Assembly (NCBI RefSeq): GCF_021474405.1
Contig: NZ_JAKEIO010000033.1
Coordinates: 1 to 60,007 of the forward strand
DNA: 60,007 bases
Reading direction: 5' to 3'
DNA from: [Streptosporangium] indianense
GTDB lineage: Bacteria; Actinomycetota; Actinomycetes; Streptomycetales; Streptomycetaceae
Below, one piece after another: positions 1 through 9,007 of this stretch (the stretch's first letter is position 1; each line of letters opens with the position of its first letter). The notes beneath the pieces are model-generated. The model did not search any database. It saw only the letters and a program-made list of their open reading frames with translations, and was not told the origin of the DNA. The position numbers and the translations under genes are program-made.

Positions 1-134
1 CCCCGGCCCCCCGCTTCTCCGCGACCCCGACCTCCGTCCGCACCGGCCCGGCCCGGCCCGGCGCCGACACGGCGGACATCGCCCGGGAGTGGGACGTCCC
101 CGGGCTGCTCCCCGCGTCCCGAAACCCTCAGTGA
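1..134 (+). CDS. CoA-transferase class III (CaiB/BaiF type), C-terminal fragment
   Basis: Only the last 43 codons are inside the window; the first complete codon is at base 3 and the stop is TGA at 132-134. The visible tail contains PRFSATP followed by RPGADT, which resembles the C-terminal pattern of family III CoA-transferases, where an R/P-rich loop precedes a GxDT segment and a short final helix. These enzymes move CoA between acyl-CoAs and free acids. The gene ends 11 bases before the thiolase start, so it is probably the first visible gene of a fatty-acid or acid-catabolism operon with the next two genes. The family call rests on a short stretch and is tentative; the fact that it is coding is more secure from codon bias. 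Confidence 0.5.
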   Translation, partial: PAPRFSATPTSVRTGPARPGADTADIAREWDVPGLLPASRNPQ

Positions 135-145
135 AAGGCCCCCTC

Positions 146-1360
146 GTGAGCACCGAAGCGTACGTGTACGACGCGATCCGCACCCCGCGCGGCCGCGGCA
201 AGGCCAACGGCGCCCTGCACGGCACCAAGCCCATCGACCTGGTCGTCGGACTCATCCACGAGATCCGCGCCCGCTTCCCGGACCTCGACCCGGCCGCCGT
301 CGACGACATCGTCCTCGGCGTCGTCGGCCCGGTCGGCGACCAGGGCTCCGACATCGCGCGCATCGCAGCCATCGCCGCCGGGCTGCCCGACACCGTCGCG
401 GGCGTCCAGGAGAACCGCTTTTGCGCCTCGGGCCTGGAGGCCGTCAACCTGGCCGCCGCGAAGGTCCGTTCCGGCTGGGAGGACCTCGTCCTGGCCGGTG
501 GTGTCGAGTCGATGTCCCGCGTGCCGATGGCCTCCGACGGAGGTGCCTGGTTCAACGACCCGATGACCAACCTCCAGGTCAACTTCGTGCCGCAGGGCAT
601 CGGCGCCGACCTCATCGCCACCATCGAGGGCTTCTCCCGCCGGGACGTCGACGAGTACGCCGCGCTCTCCCAGGAGCGGGCCGCCACCGCCATGAAGGAC
701 GGCCGCTTCGAGCGGTCCGTCGTCCCCGTTAAGGACCGCAACGGGCTCGTCGTCCTCGACCGCGACGAGTTCCCGCGCCCCGGCACCACCGCCGACTCCC
801 TCGCGGGGCTCAAGCCGTCCTTCGCCGACATCGGCGAACACGGCGGTTTCGACGCCGTGGCGCTCCAGCAGTACCACTGGGTGGAGAAGATCGACCACGT
901 CCACCACGCGGGCAACTCCTCCGGCATCGTCGACGGCGCCTCGCTCGTCGCGATCGGCTCCAAGGAGGTCGGCGAGCGCTACGGCCTCACCCCCCGCGCG
1001 CGGATCGTCTCCGCCGCCGTCTCCGGCTCCGAGCCGACCATCATGCTCACCGGCCCCGCCCCGGCCACCCGCAAGGCCCTCGCCAAGGCAGGCCTGACCA
1101 TCGACGACATCGACCTCGTCGAGATCAACGAAGCGTTCGCGGCGGTCGTGCTGCGCTTCGTGAGGGACATGGGCCTGTCCCTGGACAAGGTCAACGTCAA
1201 CGGCGGCGCGATCGCGCTCGGCCACCCCCTCGGCGCGACCGGCGCGATGATCCTCGGCACCCTCGTCGACGAACTCGAGCGCCAGGACAAGCGCTACGGC
1301 CTCGCCACGCTGTGCGTCGGCGGCGGCATGGGCGTCGCCACGGTCGTCGAGCGCATCTGA
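146..1360 (+). CDS. Acetyl-CoA acyltransferase (thiolase, FadA-type)
   Basis: Thiolase of 404 residues, the usual family length. It condenses or thiolytically cleaves 3-ketoacyl-CoA, the last step of beta-oxidation. The N-terminal nucleophile lies in the motif [12 protein letters not shown] (Cys near residue 93), the catalytic His in [15 protein letters not shown], and the second Cys in CVGGGMG close to the C-terminus. The GTG at 146 is preferred because AAAGG lies 7 bases upstream; an in-frame start at 89 would overlap the preceding gene and has no better ribosome site. It is followed 34 bases later by the FadB-like gene, giving a classical two-gene beta-oxidation module. Chain-length specificity cannot be read from the sequence. 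Confidence 0.93.
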   Translation: MSTEAYVYDAIRTPRGRGKANGALHGTKPIDLVVGLIHEIRARFPDLDPAAVDDIVLGVVGPVGDQGSDIARIAAIAAGLPDTVAGVQENRFCASGLEAVNLAAAKVRSGWEDLVLAGGVESMSRVPMASDGGAWFNDPMTNLQVNFVPQGIGADLIATIEGFSRRDVDEYAALSQERAATAMKDGRFERSVVPVKDRNGLVVLDRDEFPRPGTTADSLAGLKPSFADIGEHGGFDAVALQQYHWVEKIDHVHHAGNSSGIVDGASLVAIGSKEVGERYGLTPRARIVSAAVSGSEPTIMLTGPAPATRKALAKAGLTIDDIDLVEINEAFAAVVLRFVRDMGLSLDKVNVNGGAIALGHPLGATGAMILGTLVDELERQDKRYGLATLCVGGGMGVATVVERI

Positions 1361-1394
1361 CCCCCTCCCGACGGATCACACGGAGCACCTCCAC

Positions 1395-3581
1395 ATGAGC
1401 ACTGAGTCCACCACCATCCGCTGGGAACAGGACCGCACCGGCCTCGTCACCCTGGTCATCGACGACCCGAACCAGTCCGCGAACACCATGAACCAGGCGT
1501 TCCGCGACTCCCTCGCCGCCGTCACCGACCGCCTGGAGGCCGAGAAGGACTCCATCCGGGGCGTCATCATCACCTCCGCCAAGAAGACCTTCTTCGCCGG
1601 CGGCGACCTGCGCGACCTCATCCGCGTCACACCCGAGACCGCCCAGGAGCTGTTCGACGGCGGCATGGCCATCAAGCGGAACCTGCGCCGCATCGAGACC
1701 CTCGGCAAGCCCGTCGTCGCCGCCCTCAACGGCGCGGCCCTCGGCGGCGGTTACGAGATCGCCCTGGCCTGCCACCACCGCGTCGCCCTCGACGCACCCG
1801 GCTCCAAGATCGGCTGCCCCGAGGTCACCCTCGGCCTGCTCCCCGGAGGCGGCGGCGTCGTCCGCACCGTCCGTCTGCTCGGTATCGCCGACGCCCTGCT
1901 GAAGGTTCTCCTCCAGGGCACCCAGTACACCCCGCGCCGCGCCCTGGACAACGGCCTCGTCGACGAGGTGGCCGACAGCCACGAGGACATGCTCGCCAAG
2001 GCCCGGGCCTTCATCGACGCCAACCCCGAGTCCCAGCAGCCCTGGGACAAGCCGGGCTACCGCATCCCGGGCGGCACGCCGGCCAACCCCAAGTTCGCCG
2101 CGAACCTGCCCGCCTTCCCCGCCACCCTGCGCAAGCAGACGGGCGGCGCCCCCTACCCGGCCCCGCGCAACATCCTGGCCGCCGCCGTCGAGGGCTCCCA
2201 GGTCGACTTCGAGACCGCGCAGGTCATCGAGGCCCGCTACTTCGTGGACCTCGCGGCCGGACAGACCTCGAAGAACATGATCCAGGCGTTCTTCTTCGAC
2301 CTCCAGGCCGTCAACTCCGGCGCGAACCGCCCCAAGGGCGTCGAGCCCCGCAGGGTCCGCAAGGCCGCCGTCCTCGGCGCCGGGATGATGGGCGCCGGCA
2401 TCGCCTACTCCTGCGCCCGCGCCGGCATCGACGTCGTCCTGAAGGACGTCTCCCTGGAGGCGGCCCTCAAGGGCAAGGCCTACTCCGAGAAGCTGTGCGC
2501 CAAGGCCGTCTCCAAGGGCCGTACGACCCAGGAGAAGGCCGACGCGCTGCTCGCGCGCATCACCCCGACCGCCGAGGTCCAGGACCTGGCCGGCTGTGAC
2601 GCCGTGATCGAGGCGGTCTTCGAGGACACCTCCCTCAAGCACAAGGTGTTCCAGGAGATCCAGAACGTCGTCGCCCCCGACGCGCTGCTGTGCTCCAACA
2701 CCTCCACCCTGCCCATCACCGCCCTCGCCGAAGGCGTCGAGCGCCAGGGCGACTTCATCGGCCTGCACTTCTTCTCGCCCGTCGACAAGATGCCGCTCGT
2801 CGAGATCATCAAGGGCGAGCGCACCGGAGATGAGGCCCTCGCCCGGGCCTTCGACCTGGTCCGGCAGATCAACAAGACGCCGATCGTCGTCAACGACTCG
2901 CGCGGCTTCTTCACCTCCCGCGTCATCGGCCACTTCATCAACGAGGGCGTCGCCATGGTCGGCGAGGGCATCGAGCCCGCCTCCGTCGAACAGGCCGCCG
3001 CGCAGGCCGGTTACCCGGCCAAGGTGCTGTCCCTCATGGACGAATTGACCCTGACCCTGCCCCGCAAGATCCGGGCCGAGTCGAAGCGGGCGGTCGAGGA
3101 GGCGGGCGGCACCTGGACGGCCCACCCGGCCGAGGCCGTCATCGACCGCATGGTCGACGAGTTCGGCCGCACCGGCCGCAGCGGCGGCGCCGGCTTCTAC
3201 GACTACGGCGACGACGGCAAGCGCACCGGCCTGTGGCCCGGGCTGCGCGAGCACTACACCAAGCCGGGGTACCGGATCCCGTTCCGGGACATGCAGGAGC
3301 GGATGCTGTTCTCCGAGGCGCTGGACACCGTCCGGCTGCTGGAGGAGGGCGTGCTCACCTCGGTCGCCGACGCCAACATCGGCTCCGTCTTCGGCATCGG
3401 CTTCCCCGGCTGGACCGGCGGCGTGCTCCAGTACATCAACGGCTACGAGGGCGGCCTGCCCGGCTTCGTGGCCCGCGCGCGGGAACTCGCCGAGCGGTAC
3501 GGCGAGCGCTTCGCCCCGCCCGCGCTGCTGGTGGAGAAGGCGGACAAGGGGGAGCGGTTCAGCGACTCAGACCGCGTCTGA
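1395..3581 (+). CDS. 3-hydroxyacyl-CoA dehydrogenase / enoyl-CoA hydratase (FadB-type)
   Basis: Two-domain trifunctional-type enzyme of 728 residues. The N-terminal crotonase domain (about 1-210) has the oxyanion-hole segments FFAGGDL and AALGGGYEIALAC. A dinucleotide-binding domain begins near residue 325 with AAVLGAGMMGAGIAYS, and the dehydrogenase signature HFFSPVDKMPLVEI follows near 460, then the C-terminal 3HCDH domain. It hydrates enoyl-CoA and oxidises the 3-hydroxyacyl-CoA with NAD+, feeding the thiolase just upstream. It is on the same strand 34 bases after the thiolase and surely co-transcribed. Its last 15 bases overlap the 3' end of the convergent MerR gene, so the two transcripts are antisense at their ends. 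Confidence 0.95.
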   Translation: MSTESTTIRWEQDRTGLVTLVIDDPNQSANTMNQAFRDSLAAVTDRLEAEKDSIRGVIITSAKKTFFAGGDLRDLIRVTPETAQELFDGGMAIKRNLRRIETLGKPVVAALNGAALGGGYEIALACHHRVALDAPGSKIGCPEVTLGLLPGGGGVVRTVRLLGIADALLKVLLQGTQYTPRRALDNGLVDEVADSHEDMLAKARAFIDANPESQQPWDKPGYRIPGGTPANPKFAANLPAFPATLRKQTGGAPYPAPRNILAAAVEGSQVDFETAQVIEARYFVDLAAGQTSKNMIQAFFFDLQAVNSGANRPKGVEPRRVRKAAVLGAGMMGAGIAYSCARAGIDVVLKDVSLEAALKGKAYSEKLCAKAVSKGRTTQEKADALLARITPTAEVQDLAGCDAVIEAVFEDTSLKHKVFQEIQNVVAPDALLCSNTSTLPITALAEGVERQGDFIGLHFFSPVDKMPLVEIIKGERTGDEALARAFDLVRQINKTPIVVNDSRGFFTSRVIGHFINEGVAMVGEGIEPASVEQAAAQAGYPAKVLSLMDELTLTLPRKIRAESKRAVEEAGGTWTAHPAEAVIDRMVDEFGRTGRSGGAGFYDYGDDGKRTGLWPGLREHYTKPGYRIPFRDMQERMLFSEALDTVRLLEEGVLTSVADANIGSVFGIGFPGWTGGVLQYINGYEGGLPGFVARARELAERYGERFAPPALLVEKADKGERFSDSDRV

Positions 3582-4289
3582 CCCGCCGGAGTCCGAAGGC
3601 CCGGTGAGCCACTCGCCCAGCTCTTCCTTCAGCGACCGCTGAAAGGCGGTGAGCAGCGCCTGCACCACCAGCGGGTGCATGTGCGCGGACAGGGACCGCA
3701 CGTCCTGCGCGTCCCGTTCCGCCACCTCACCGCGGAAGAGCCGGGACAGCTCCCGGGCCGCGGCGTGCGCATGCTCGACGAGCAGGGCGCGCGCCGCGGA
3801 GATCGCCTCCTGCGAGAGCGGCACGTCCAGCAGTCCGGCGCCCAGCCGGAGCAGACCGAGGTCGGCCTCGTAGCCGCCGTCCGCGGGCCGGACCACGCCC
3901 ATGGCCGCGAGCCGTTCGACGTCCTCGCCGGCCAGTGGCCGTCCGGCCCGCCGCTCCAGTTCCGCCCGGGTGACGGTCTCGACGGTCTCCGGCGCCCAGG
4001 AGGCCACCACGGCCCGGTGGATGGCGAGGTCGCGCGCGCTCAGGTCCGACGGCAGCTGCCGCAGGTAGCGCTCGATGCCCGCCAGTGTCATGCCCTGCTG
4101 CTGCAGTTCCTCGATGAGCGCCAGCCGGGCCAGGTGCTCACGCCCGTAGTGCCCCACCCGCCGCGGACCGAGCACCGGTGGGGGCAGCAGCCCCTTGGTG
4201 CCGTAGAAGCGGACCGTGCGCACGGTGACACCGGCCCGGGCCGCCAGCTCGTCGATCGTGAGGGTCGGCTCCTCGGTGTCGGTCGTCAT
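3567..4289 (-). CDS. MerR-family transcriptional regulator
   Basis: Protein of 240 residues. The N-terminal winged helix-turn-helix reads LTIDELAARAGVTVRTVRFY, then the wing GPRRVGHYGREHLARL and the coiled dimerisation helix. The remaining 150 residues form a helical effector domain without the metal-binding cysteines of classical MerR proteins, so a small organic or acyl ligand is more likely. The ATG at 4289 (before TTDTEEP) is chosen because the helix-turn-helix starts about ten residues later; the frame stays open upstream but that extension is low-complexity. It is convergent with the beta-oxidation genes and divergent from the permease. Control of the beta-oxidation genes is an inference from position only. 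A TCAC-N7-GTGA dyad lies 20 bases upstream of its start (4309-4323). Confidence 0.85.
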   Translation of the reverse strand: MTTDTEEPTLTIDELAARAGVTVRTVRFYGTKGLLPPPVLGPRRVGHYGREHLARLALIEELQQQGMTLAGIERYLRQLPSDLSARDLAIHRAVVASWAPETVETVTRAELERRAGRPLAGEDVERLAAMGVVRPADGGYEADLGLLRLGAGLLDVPLSQEAISAARALLVEHAHAAARELSRLFRGEVAERDAQDVRSLSAHMHPLVVQALLTAFQRSLKEELGEWLTGPSDSGGSDAV

Positions 4290-4506
4290 GTGAAGCAGTA
4301 TCGCTGTCTCACCACTGCTGTGAAACCACCCGGATCCGGGGGACGGCAGTGTGAGAAGTCGCGCTCTGTGACGTACGCCACCGCGTGAGCCGCGGAGCGT
4401 GGGGGAAGGTGGCCCCTTGGTCTGTGCCTTTACCGAGGGCACGGACCTTATGTACGTCCGGAAGCCGAGCGCGACCCGCTCGGGCACACCAGAGAGTGGA
4501 TCCACC

Positions 4507-5973
4507 GTGAGCAAGGACGCCGTGAACACGGCTGCGGCCACGCCGCGTACCGATGCGGCCGCAGTGCCCGCGGACGCGGGCGACGCCGGGTACAGCAAGG
4601 ACCTCAAGGCCCGCCACGTCAACATGATCGCCATCGGAGGCGCGATCGGCACCGGACTGTTCCTGGGCGCGGGCGGCCGCCTCCACAACGCGGGCCCGGC
4701 CCTCGCGATCGCCTACCTGGTGTGCGGCGTCTTCGCCTTCTTCGTGGTCAAGGCCCTCGGTGAGCTCGTGCTCTACCGCCCCTCCTCGGGCTCCTTCGTG
4801 TCGTACGCGCGTGAGTTCCTCGGTGAGAAGGGCGCGTACGTCGCAGGCTGGATGTACTTCCTGAACTGGTCGACGACCGGTATCGCCGACATCACCGCGA
4901 TCGCGCTCTACACGCACTACTGGAGCCTGTTCACCGACATCCCGCAGTGGGTGCTCGCGCTGGTCGCCCTCGCGGTGGTCCTGGCGGTGAACCTGATCTC
5001 GGTGAAGATCTTCGGCGAGATGGAGTTCTGGTTCGCGATCATCAAGGTCGCCACCCTCGTCGGCTTCATGCTGATCGGCATCTTCCTGCTCGCCACGCAG
5101 CACGAGGTGGGCGGCCAGACCCCGGGCCTGAGCGTCATCACCGACAACGGCGGCGTCTTCCCGCACGGCATGATGCCGGTCGTCCTGGTCATGCAGGGCG
5201 TGATCTTCGCGTACGCGGCGCTGGAGCTGGTCGGTGTCGCCGCGGGCGAGACCGCGGAGCCGGAGAAGGTCGTCCCGCGCGCGGTGAACTCGATCATGTG
5301 GCGCGTGGGTCTGTTCTACGTCGGCTCGGTCGTCCTGCTGGCCCTGCTGCTGCCCGGTTCGGTCTACTCGGCCGACCAGAGCCCCTTCGTCACGGTGCTG
5401 TCGAAGATCGGCGTCCCGGCCGCGGGTGACGTGATGAACCTGGTGGTCCTGACCGCCGCCATGTCCTCCCTCAACTCGGGCCTCTACTCCACGGGCCGGA
5501 TCCTGCGCTCCATGGCGATGGCGGGCTCCGCCCCCAAGTTCACCGCACGTATGAACCGCAGCCAGGTTCCCTACGGCGGCATCCTGCTGACCTGCGGGGT
5601 GTGCGTGCTCGGCGTCGGCCTGAACTTCCTGGTGCCGGCCCAGGCCTTCGAGATCGTGCTGAACGTGGCCTCCCTGGGCATCATCAGCACCTGGGTGATC
5701 ATCATGGTGTGCCACCTGGTCTTCGTCCGGCGCGCGAAGGCGGGCCTGATCAGCCGCCCCTCCTTCCGGCTCCCGGGCACCCCGGTCACGGAGATCGCCA
5801 CGATCGTCTTCCTGCTGGCCTGCCTCGGCATGATGTGGAACGACCCCGAGGTCGGCCGCAAGACCCTTCTGCTCATCCCTCTGATCGCAGCCATGCTGGT
5901 CGCCGGCTGGTTCGGCGTCCGCCGCAGGGTCTCCCGGACGGCGGACCAGGAACTGTCCCAGCTGACGAAGTAG
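4507..5973 (+). CDS. Amino-acid permease (APC superfamily, AAT family)
   Basis: Integral membrane transporter of 488 residues with about twelve hydrophobic segments. The family signature lies at the first helix: KARHVNMIAIGGAIGTGLFL, with the GxGIGTG-type unwound helix that binds the substrate carboxylate. Later, AYAALELVGVAAGETAEPEK is the TM6-TM7 segment typical of the GABA/proline/lysine permease group. It imports amino acids in symport with protons. The GTG at 4507 (V-S-K-D) is preferred over a start at 4399 because the extra 36 residues are low complexity and a purine stretch lies just before 4507. A strong terminator hairpin follows the stop. The exact substrate cannot be stated. Confidence 0.92.
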   Translation: MSKDAVNTAAATPRTDAAAVPADAGDAGYSKDLKARHVNMIAIGGAIGTGLFLGAGGRLHNAGPALAIAYLVCGVFAFFVVKALGELVLYRPSSGSFVSYAREFLGEKGAYVAGWMYFLNWSTTGIADITAIALYTHYWSLFTDIPQWVLALVALAVVLAVNLISVKIFGEMEFWFAIIKVATLVGFMLIGIFLLATQHEVGGQTPGLSVITDNGGVFPHGMMPVVLVMQGVIFAYAALELVGVAAGETAEPEKVVPRAVNSIMWRVGLFYVGSVVLLALLLPGSVYSADQSPFVTVLSKIGVPAAGDVMNLVVLTAAMSSLNSGLYSTGRILRSMAMAGSAPKFTARMNRSQVPYGGILLTCGVCVLGVGLNFLVPAQAFEIVLNVASLGIISTWVIIMVCHLVFVRRAKAGLISRPSFRLPGTPVTEIATIVFLLACLGMMWNDPEVGRKTLLLIPLIAAMLVAGWFGVRRRVSRTADQELSQLTK

Positions 5974-5977
5974 CGGC

Positions 5978-6000
5978 CGGGGCCACTGTCAGTGGCCCCG
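5978..6000. terminator. Rho-independent-type hairpin after the amino-acid permease
   Basis: Perfect 10-bp stem CGGGGCCACT / AGTGGCCCCG with a 3-base loop, starting 4 bases after the permease stop codon. There is no U-tract, as is common in Streptomyces. It sits between convergent genes (permease and arginase family) and can serve both strands. Confidence 0.75.
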
Positions 6001-6068
6001 CCTGATCCAGGAGCGGCCGGTGCGGCCGGGGACAGGCGTGACCGTGTACGACCCTCGGACGGGGCGGC

Positions 6069-6956
6069 TCAGCCCTGGCTGTCGAAGGCCGCTGTCAGGC
6101 ACGCGGCGAGGCGGTGGGCGAGCGTGCCGTCGGGGTCCAGGCGGGGGTTGAAGATCGTGACGGTCAGGCCGGCGGCGCCGCCCGCGAACAGGGCCGTGCG
6201 CAGCACGGTCTCCAGGTCCTGCCAGGTCAGCCCGTCGGGCTGCCGGTAGTCGACGGCGGGCATGACCGCGTCGTCCAGGACGTCGACGTCGAGATGGATC
6301 CAGTACCCGGCGCCCGTGCCGTTGCCGGTCAGCAGTCGCACGGCGCGCCGGGCCGCCTCGGCCGCCCCCAGGGCGCGCACGGTGTGCAGCTCCAGCGCGT
6401 GCAGCGCGGGCGGCAGCGGCTGCATCCCGTATGCCGCGGACTCCTCCGCGTCCCGGAATCCCAGGGCGACGACGTCCTCGTCCCGCACAAGCGGGCCCCG
6501 GCCCTCCAGATCGGCCAGCACCCGCGGGCCGCGCCCGGTGGCCAGCGCGAGTTCCATGGAGGCCACCTCGCCGGCCGGCTCGGCCGAGGGCTGGTAGAAG
6601 TCGCTGTGGCCGTCCAGGAAGAGCAGACCGTGCCGGTCGCGGCGACGCAGCGCGAGCAGGGTGCCGAGCAGCACGCTGCAGTCGCCGCCGAGCACGACGG
6701 GGAACCCGCCGGCGTCGAGGACCTCACCCACGGCATCGGCCAGCGCGACGGAGTACGCCGCGATGCCGTCCCCGTTCAGAACCCCCGTGACCGGGTCCCG
6801 CTCCGGGTCGTACGGAGGCGGCTCGACCCGGCCCGCGCGCACGGCTCCGAGCCCCTCGGCCAGCCCCGCCCCGAGCAGCGCCTCCGGCAACTCCTCCACG
6901 CCGGTGGGGCGCAGCCCGAGCACGGAAGGGGCCTCGACGATCACCACGTCCCGCAC
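6069..6956 (-). CDS. Arginase/agmatinase/formiminoglutamase-family ureohydrolase
   Basis: Ureohydrolase of 295 residues. The metal-binding motifs are in order: LGGDCSV (near residue 90), FLDGHSDFY (near 115) and HLDVDVLDD (near 220), which supply the His and Asp ligands of the binuclear manganese site. The family hydrolyses guanidino or formimino groups of arginine, agmatine or formiminoglutamate. The start is GTG at 6956 with GAGGAG upstream. It is convergent with the amino-acid permease, so a role in catabolising an imported amino acid is plausible but not shown. The promoter region upstream leads directly into the minisatellite at 7050-7302. I cannot separate arginase from agmatinase or a guanidino-acid hydrolase by eye. 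Confidence 0.88.
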   Translation of the reverse strand: MRDVVIVEAPSVLGLRPTGVEELPEALLGAGLAEGLGAVRAGRVEPPPYDPERDPVTGVLNGDGIAAYSVALADAVGEVLDAGGFPVVLGGDCSVLLGTLLALRRRDRHGLLFLDGHSDFYQPSAEPAGEVASMELALATGRGPRVLADLEGRGPLVRDEDVVALGFRDAEESAAYGMQPLPPALHALELHTVRALGAAEAARRAVRLLTGNGTGAGYWIHLDVDVLDDAVMPAVDYRQPDGLTWQDLETVLRTALFAGGAAGLTVTIFNPRLDPDGTLAHRLAACLTAAFDSQG

Positions 6957-7049
6957 GCCCGGCTCCTCGGTCAGCCGCCCTGTTCAGCCGCCGGCCCCAG
7001 ACGACCGGCGCGCATGGGCCCACGGTAGAGCGAAAGCCGAGCCCAACAC

Positions 7050-7302
7050 GTCAGCCCGCCCCCGCGCGTCAGCCCGCGCCCGCGTGTCAGCCCGCGCCCG
7101 CGGGTCAGCCCGTGCCCCGCGCGTCAGCCCGCGCCCGCGGGTCAGCCCGTGCCCCGCGCGTCAGCCCGCCCCCGCGTGTCAGCCCGTGCCCCGCGTGTCA
7201 GCCCGTGCCCCGCGTGTCAGCCCGTGCCCCGCGTGTCAGCCCGTGCCCCGCGTGTCAGTCCGCGCCCGCGGGTATGGCCGCGCCCCGCGCGTCAGGGGCG
7301 GG
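7050..7302. repeat. Minisatellite: about 14 tandem units of 18 or 19 bp
   Basis: The stretch between the arginase-family gene (which starts 94 bases to the left, transcribed away) and the stop codon of the M1 peptidase is almost wholly tandem repeat. Units begin at 7050, 7068, 7086, 7104, 7123, 7141, 7160, 7178, 7197, 7216, 7235, 7254, 7272 and 7291. Two unit types occur: an 18-bp form GTCAGCCCGCGCCCGCGN and a 19-bp form GTCAGCCCGTGCCCCGCGN. They alternate in the middle, and four nearly identical 19-bp units run consecutively at 7178-7253. The unit at 7272 is degenerate. Because the unit length is not a multiple of three it gives spurious Pro/Ala/Arg-rich open frames on both strands, which I do not call. 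Confidence 0.93.
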
Positions 7303-8796
7303 TCAGTGGCCGTGTGCCCCGTTCGTCGCGGCGATCCGCTTCCACGACTTGGGCTGGGTGACGCCCTTCGCCGTCTTGGCCACCGCGGCGGCGCGGGCCG
7401 CCGGCACCCCCGGCTTCGACGGCTGGTACAGCCAGGTGTCGAAGAGCGCGGCCAGCGGCTTGCCCGAGACCTCCTCCGCGTACCGCCGGAAATCCGCCAC
7501 CGAGGCGTTGCCATGGGCGTACGTCGACGGCCAGCCCTTGAGGATCGCGAAGAACGCCTCGTCGCCGACCTTGTTGCGCAGCGCCTGGACGGCCAGTGCG
7601 CCACGGTCGTAGACCGCGATGTCGAACTGGTTCTCCGGCCCGGGATCCCCGGGCTTCACCGTCCAGAACGGGTCGTCGGCGGGGTGCGAGGCGTACACGT
7701 AGTCGGCGAGTTCCTGCGCCGTGCCCTCGCCCTCGTGCTCGGACCACAGCCACTGCGCGTACCGCGCGAAACCCTCGTTGATCCAGATGTCCTTCCAGCC
7801 CTTGAGCGACACCTCGTCGCCGTACCACTGGTGGGCCAGCTCATGGACGACGACCGACACGTTCGACCCGTTCGCGAACTGCCGCGGGCTGTAGAACGGC
7901 CTGGTCTGGGTCTCCAGCGCGTACCCGGTGTTCGTGTTCGGCACGTACCCGCCGAGCGCGCTGTACGGATACGGCCCGAAGTACCCGGCCAGCCAGTCCG
8001 CGATCTCCCCGGTCCGTTCGATGCTCGCCCGCGCCGCCCCGGCGTTCGCGCCGAGGTCCTTGCTGTAGGCGTTGAGGACCGGGATGCCGCCCTCGGTCGT
8101 GCCGGTCGTGATGTCGAACTTCCCGACCGCGAGCGTGGCGAGGTACGTGGCCTGCGGCTTGTCGGACCGCCAGTTCCAGCGGGTCCAGCCGAGCTTCGAA
8201 CTCGTCGACTGGAGCGTGCCGTTGGAGATGGCCTGGGTGCCGTCCGGGACCAGCACGGAGACGTCGTAGGTCGCCTTGTCCAGCGGATGGTCGTTGGCGG
8301 GGAACCACCACGCGGCCGCCTCCGGCTCGTTCGCCGCGACACCCCCGTCCGGGGTGCGGTGCCAGCTGGTGAAGCCGAAGGCCCGCTTCGACGACGGCAC
8401 CCCGCGGTAGCGCACCACGACCGTGACGGGCGCGCCCTTGGCCAGCGGCGTCTTCGGCGTGATCTCCAGCTCCTGCTCGCCCGAGGTCCTGAACGAGGCC
8501 TTCGCCCCGTTGACGCGCACCTCGCCGACGTCCAGCAAAAAGTCCAGGTTGAAGCTCGTCAGGTCCTGCGTGGCGCGGGCCACGAGCGTCGCCGTGCCCT
8601 CCAGTTCGTCCGTGGCCGGCTGGTACTTCAGCCGGAGGTCGTAGTGCGAGACGTCGTATCCGCCGTTGCCGTGGGCCGGGTAGTAGGGGTCGCCGATACC
8701 CGGCGCGCCGGGGGAGAGGGGCGCGGCCGAAGCCGGGGTCGCCAGCAGGAGAACGGCCGCCGCCAGGGCTCCCGGCGCGATGATTCTGCGGTGCAC
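7303..8796 (-). CDS. Secreted M1-family zinc metallopeptidase
   Basis: Aminopeptidase-N-like enzyme of 497 residues. A signal peptide occupies about the first 25 residues (basic start, then LAAAVLLLATPASAA). The zinc site is VVVHELAHQWYGD followed by WKDIWINEGFARY, giving HExxH-18-E. The protein is shorter than full M1 enzymes (about 850 residues) and lacks the large C-terminal helical domain, as in other Streptomyces extracellular M1 peptidases. The GTG at 8796 (before HRRIIAPG) is preferred to a TTG 12 bases upstream because GGAG lies 6 bases before it. It diverges from the S15 peptidase gene, and the three peptidases in this stretch suggest extracellular protein degradation. The stop codon abuts the minisatellite. 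Confidence 0.93.
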   Translation of the reverse strand: MHRRIIAPGALAAAVLLLATPASAAPLSPGAPGIGDPYYPAHGNGGYDVSHYDLRLKYQPATDELEGTATLVARATQDLTSFNLDFLLDVGEVRVNGAKASFRTSGEQELEITPKTPLAKGAPVTVVVRYRGVPSSKRAFGFTSWHRTPDGGVAANEPEAAAWWFPANDHPLDKATYDVSVLVPDGTQAISNGTLQSTSSKLGWTRWNWRSDKPQATYLATLAVGKFDITTGTTEGGIPVLNAYSKDLGANAGAARASIERTGEIADWLAGYFGPYPYSALGGYVPNTNTGYALETQTRPFYSPRQFANGSNVSVVVHELAHQWYGDEVSLKGWKDIWINEGFARYAQWLWSEHEGEGTAQELADYVYASHPADDPFWTVKPGDPGPENQFDIAVYDRGALAVQALRNKVGDEAFFAILKGWPSTYAHGNASVADFRRYAEEVSGKPLAALFDTWLYQPSKPGVPAARAAAVAKTAKGVTQPKSWKRIAATNGAHGH

Positions 8797-9007
8797 GCAA
8801 GGCTCCAAGTCGTAGGGTCCCGAGGTCTTCCGGGGTCTGTCCGGAGCCTATTGACTCCCTGTGCCCCTGATCATGTCCATGGCCCCCGCTGTCACACGAT
8901 CGCCATTCGGCCGACATGATGCACCCGCCCCGACCGCTCGATCGGGACACGCCGGTCCGTCAGCTGCCCTCTTCTGCACAGGAGTTCACCGATGTAGCGT
9001 CCGGCGC

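Noticed and set aside
1197..3254. Long antisense frame opposite the FadB-like gene (685 residues)
   Set aside because: A shadow of high-GC3 coding sequence on the other strand; its Gly/Asp/Val-rich composition has no domain pattern.
3567..4688. A longer MerR protein starting at 4688 (373 residues)
   Set aside because: The first 133 residues lack domain features and overlap the permease start; the helix-turn-helix starts just after 4289.
7041..7310. CRISPR array
   Set aside because: Repeats are contiguous with no unique spacers and have 18/19-bp period.
7112..7612. Open frames rich in Pro, Ala, Arg and Ser across the minisatellite
   Set aside because: They arise from 18/19-bp repeats in non-coding DNA on the strand opposite the M1 peptidase, and their continuation is antisense to it.
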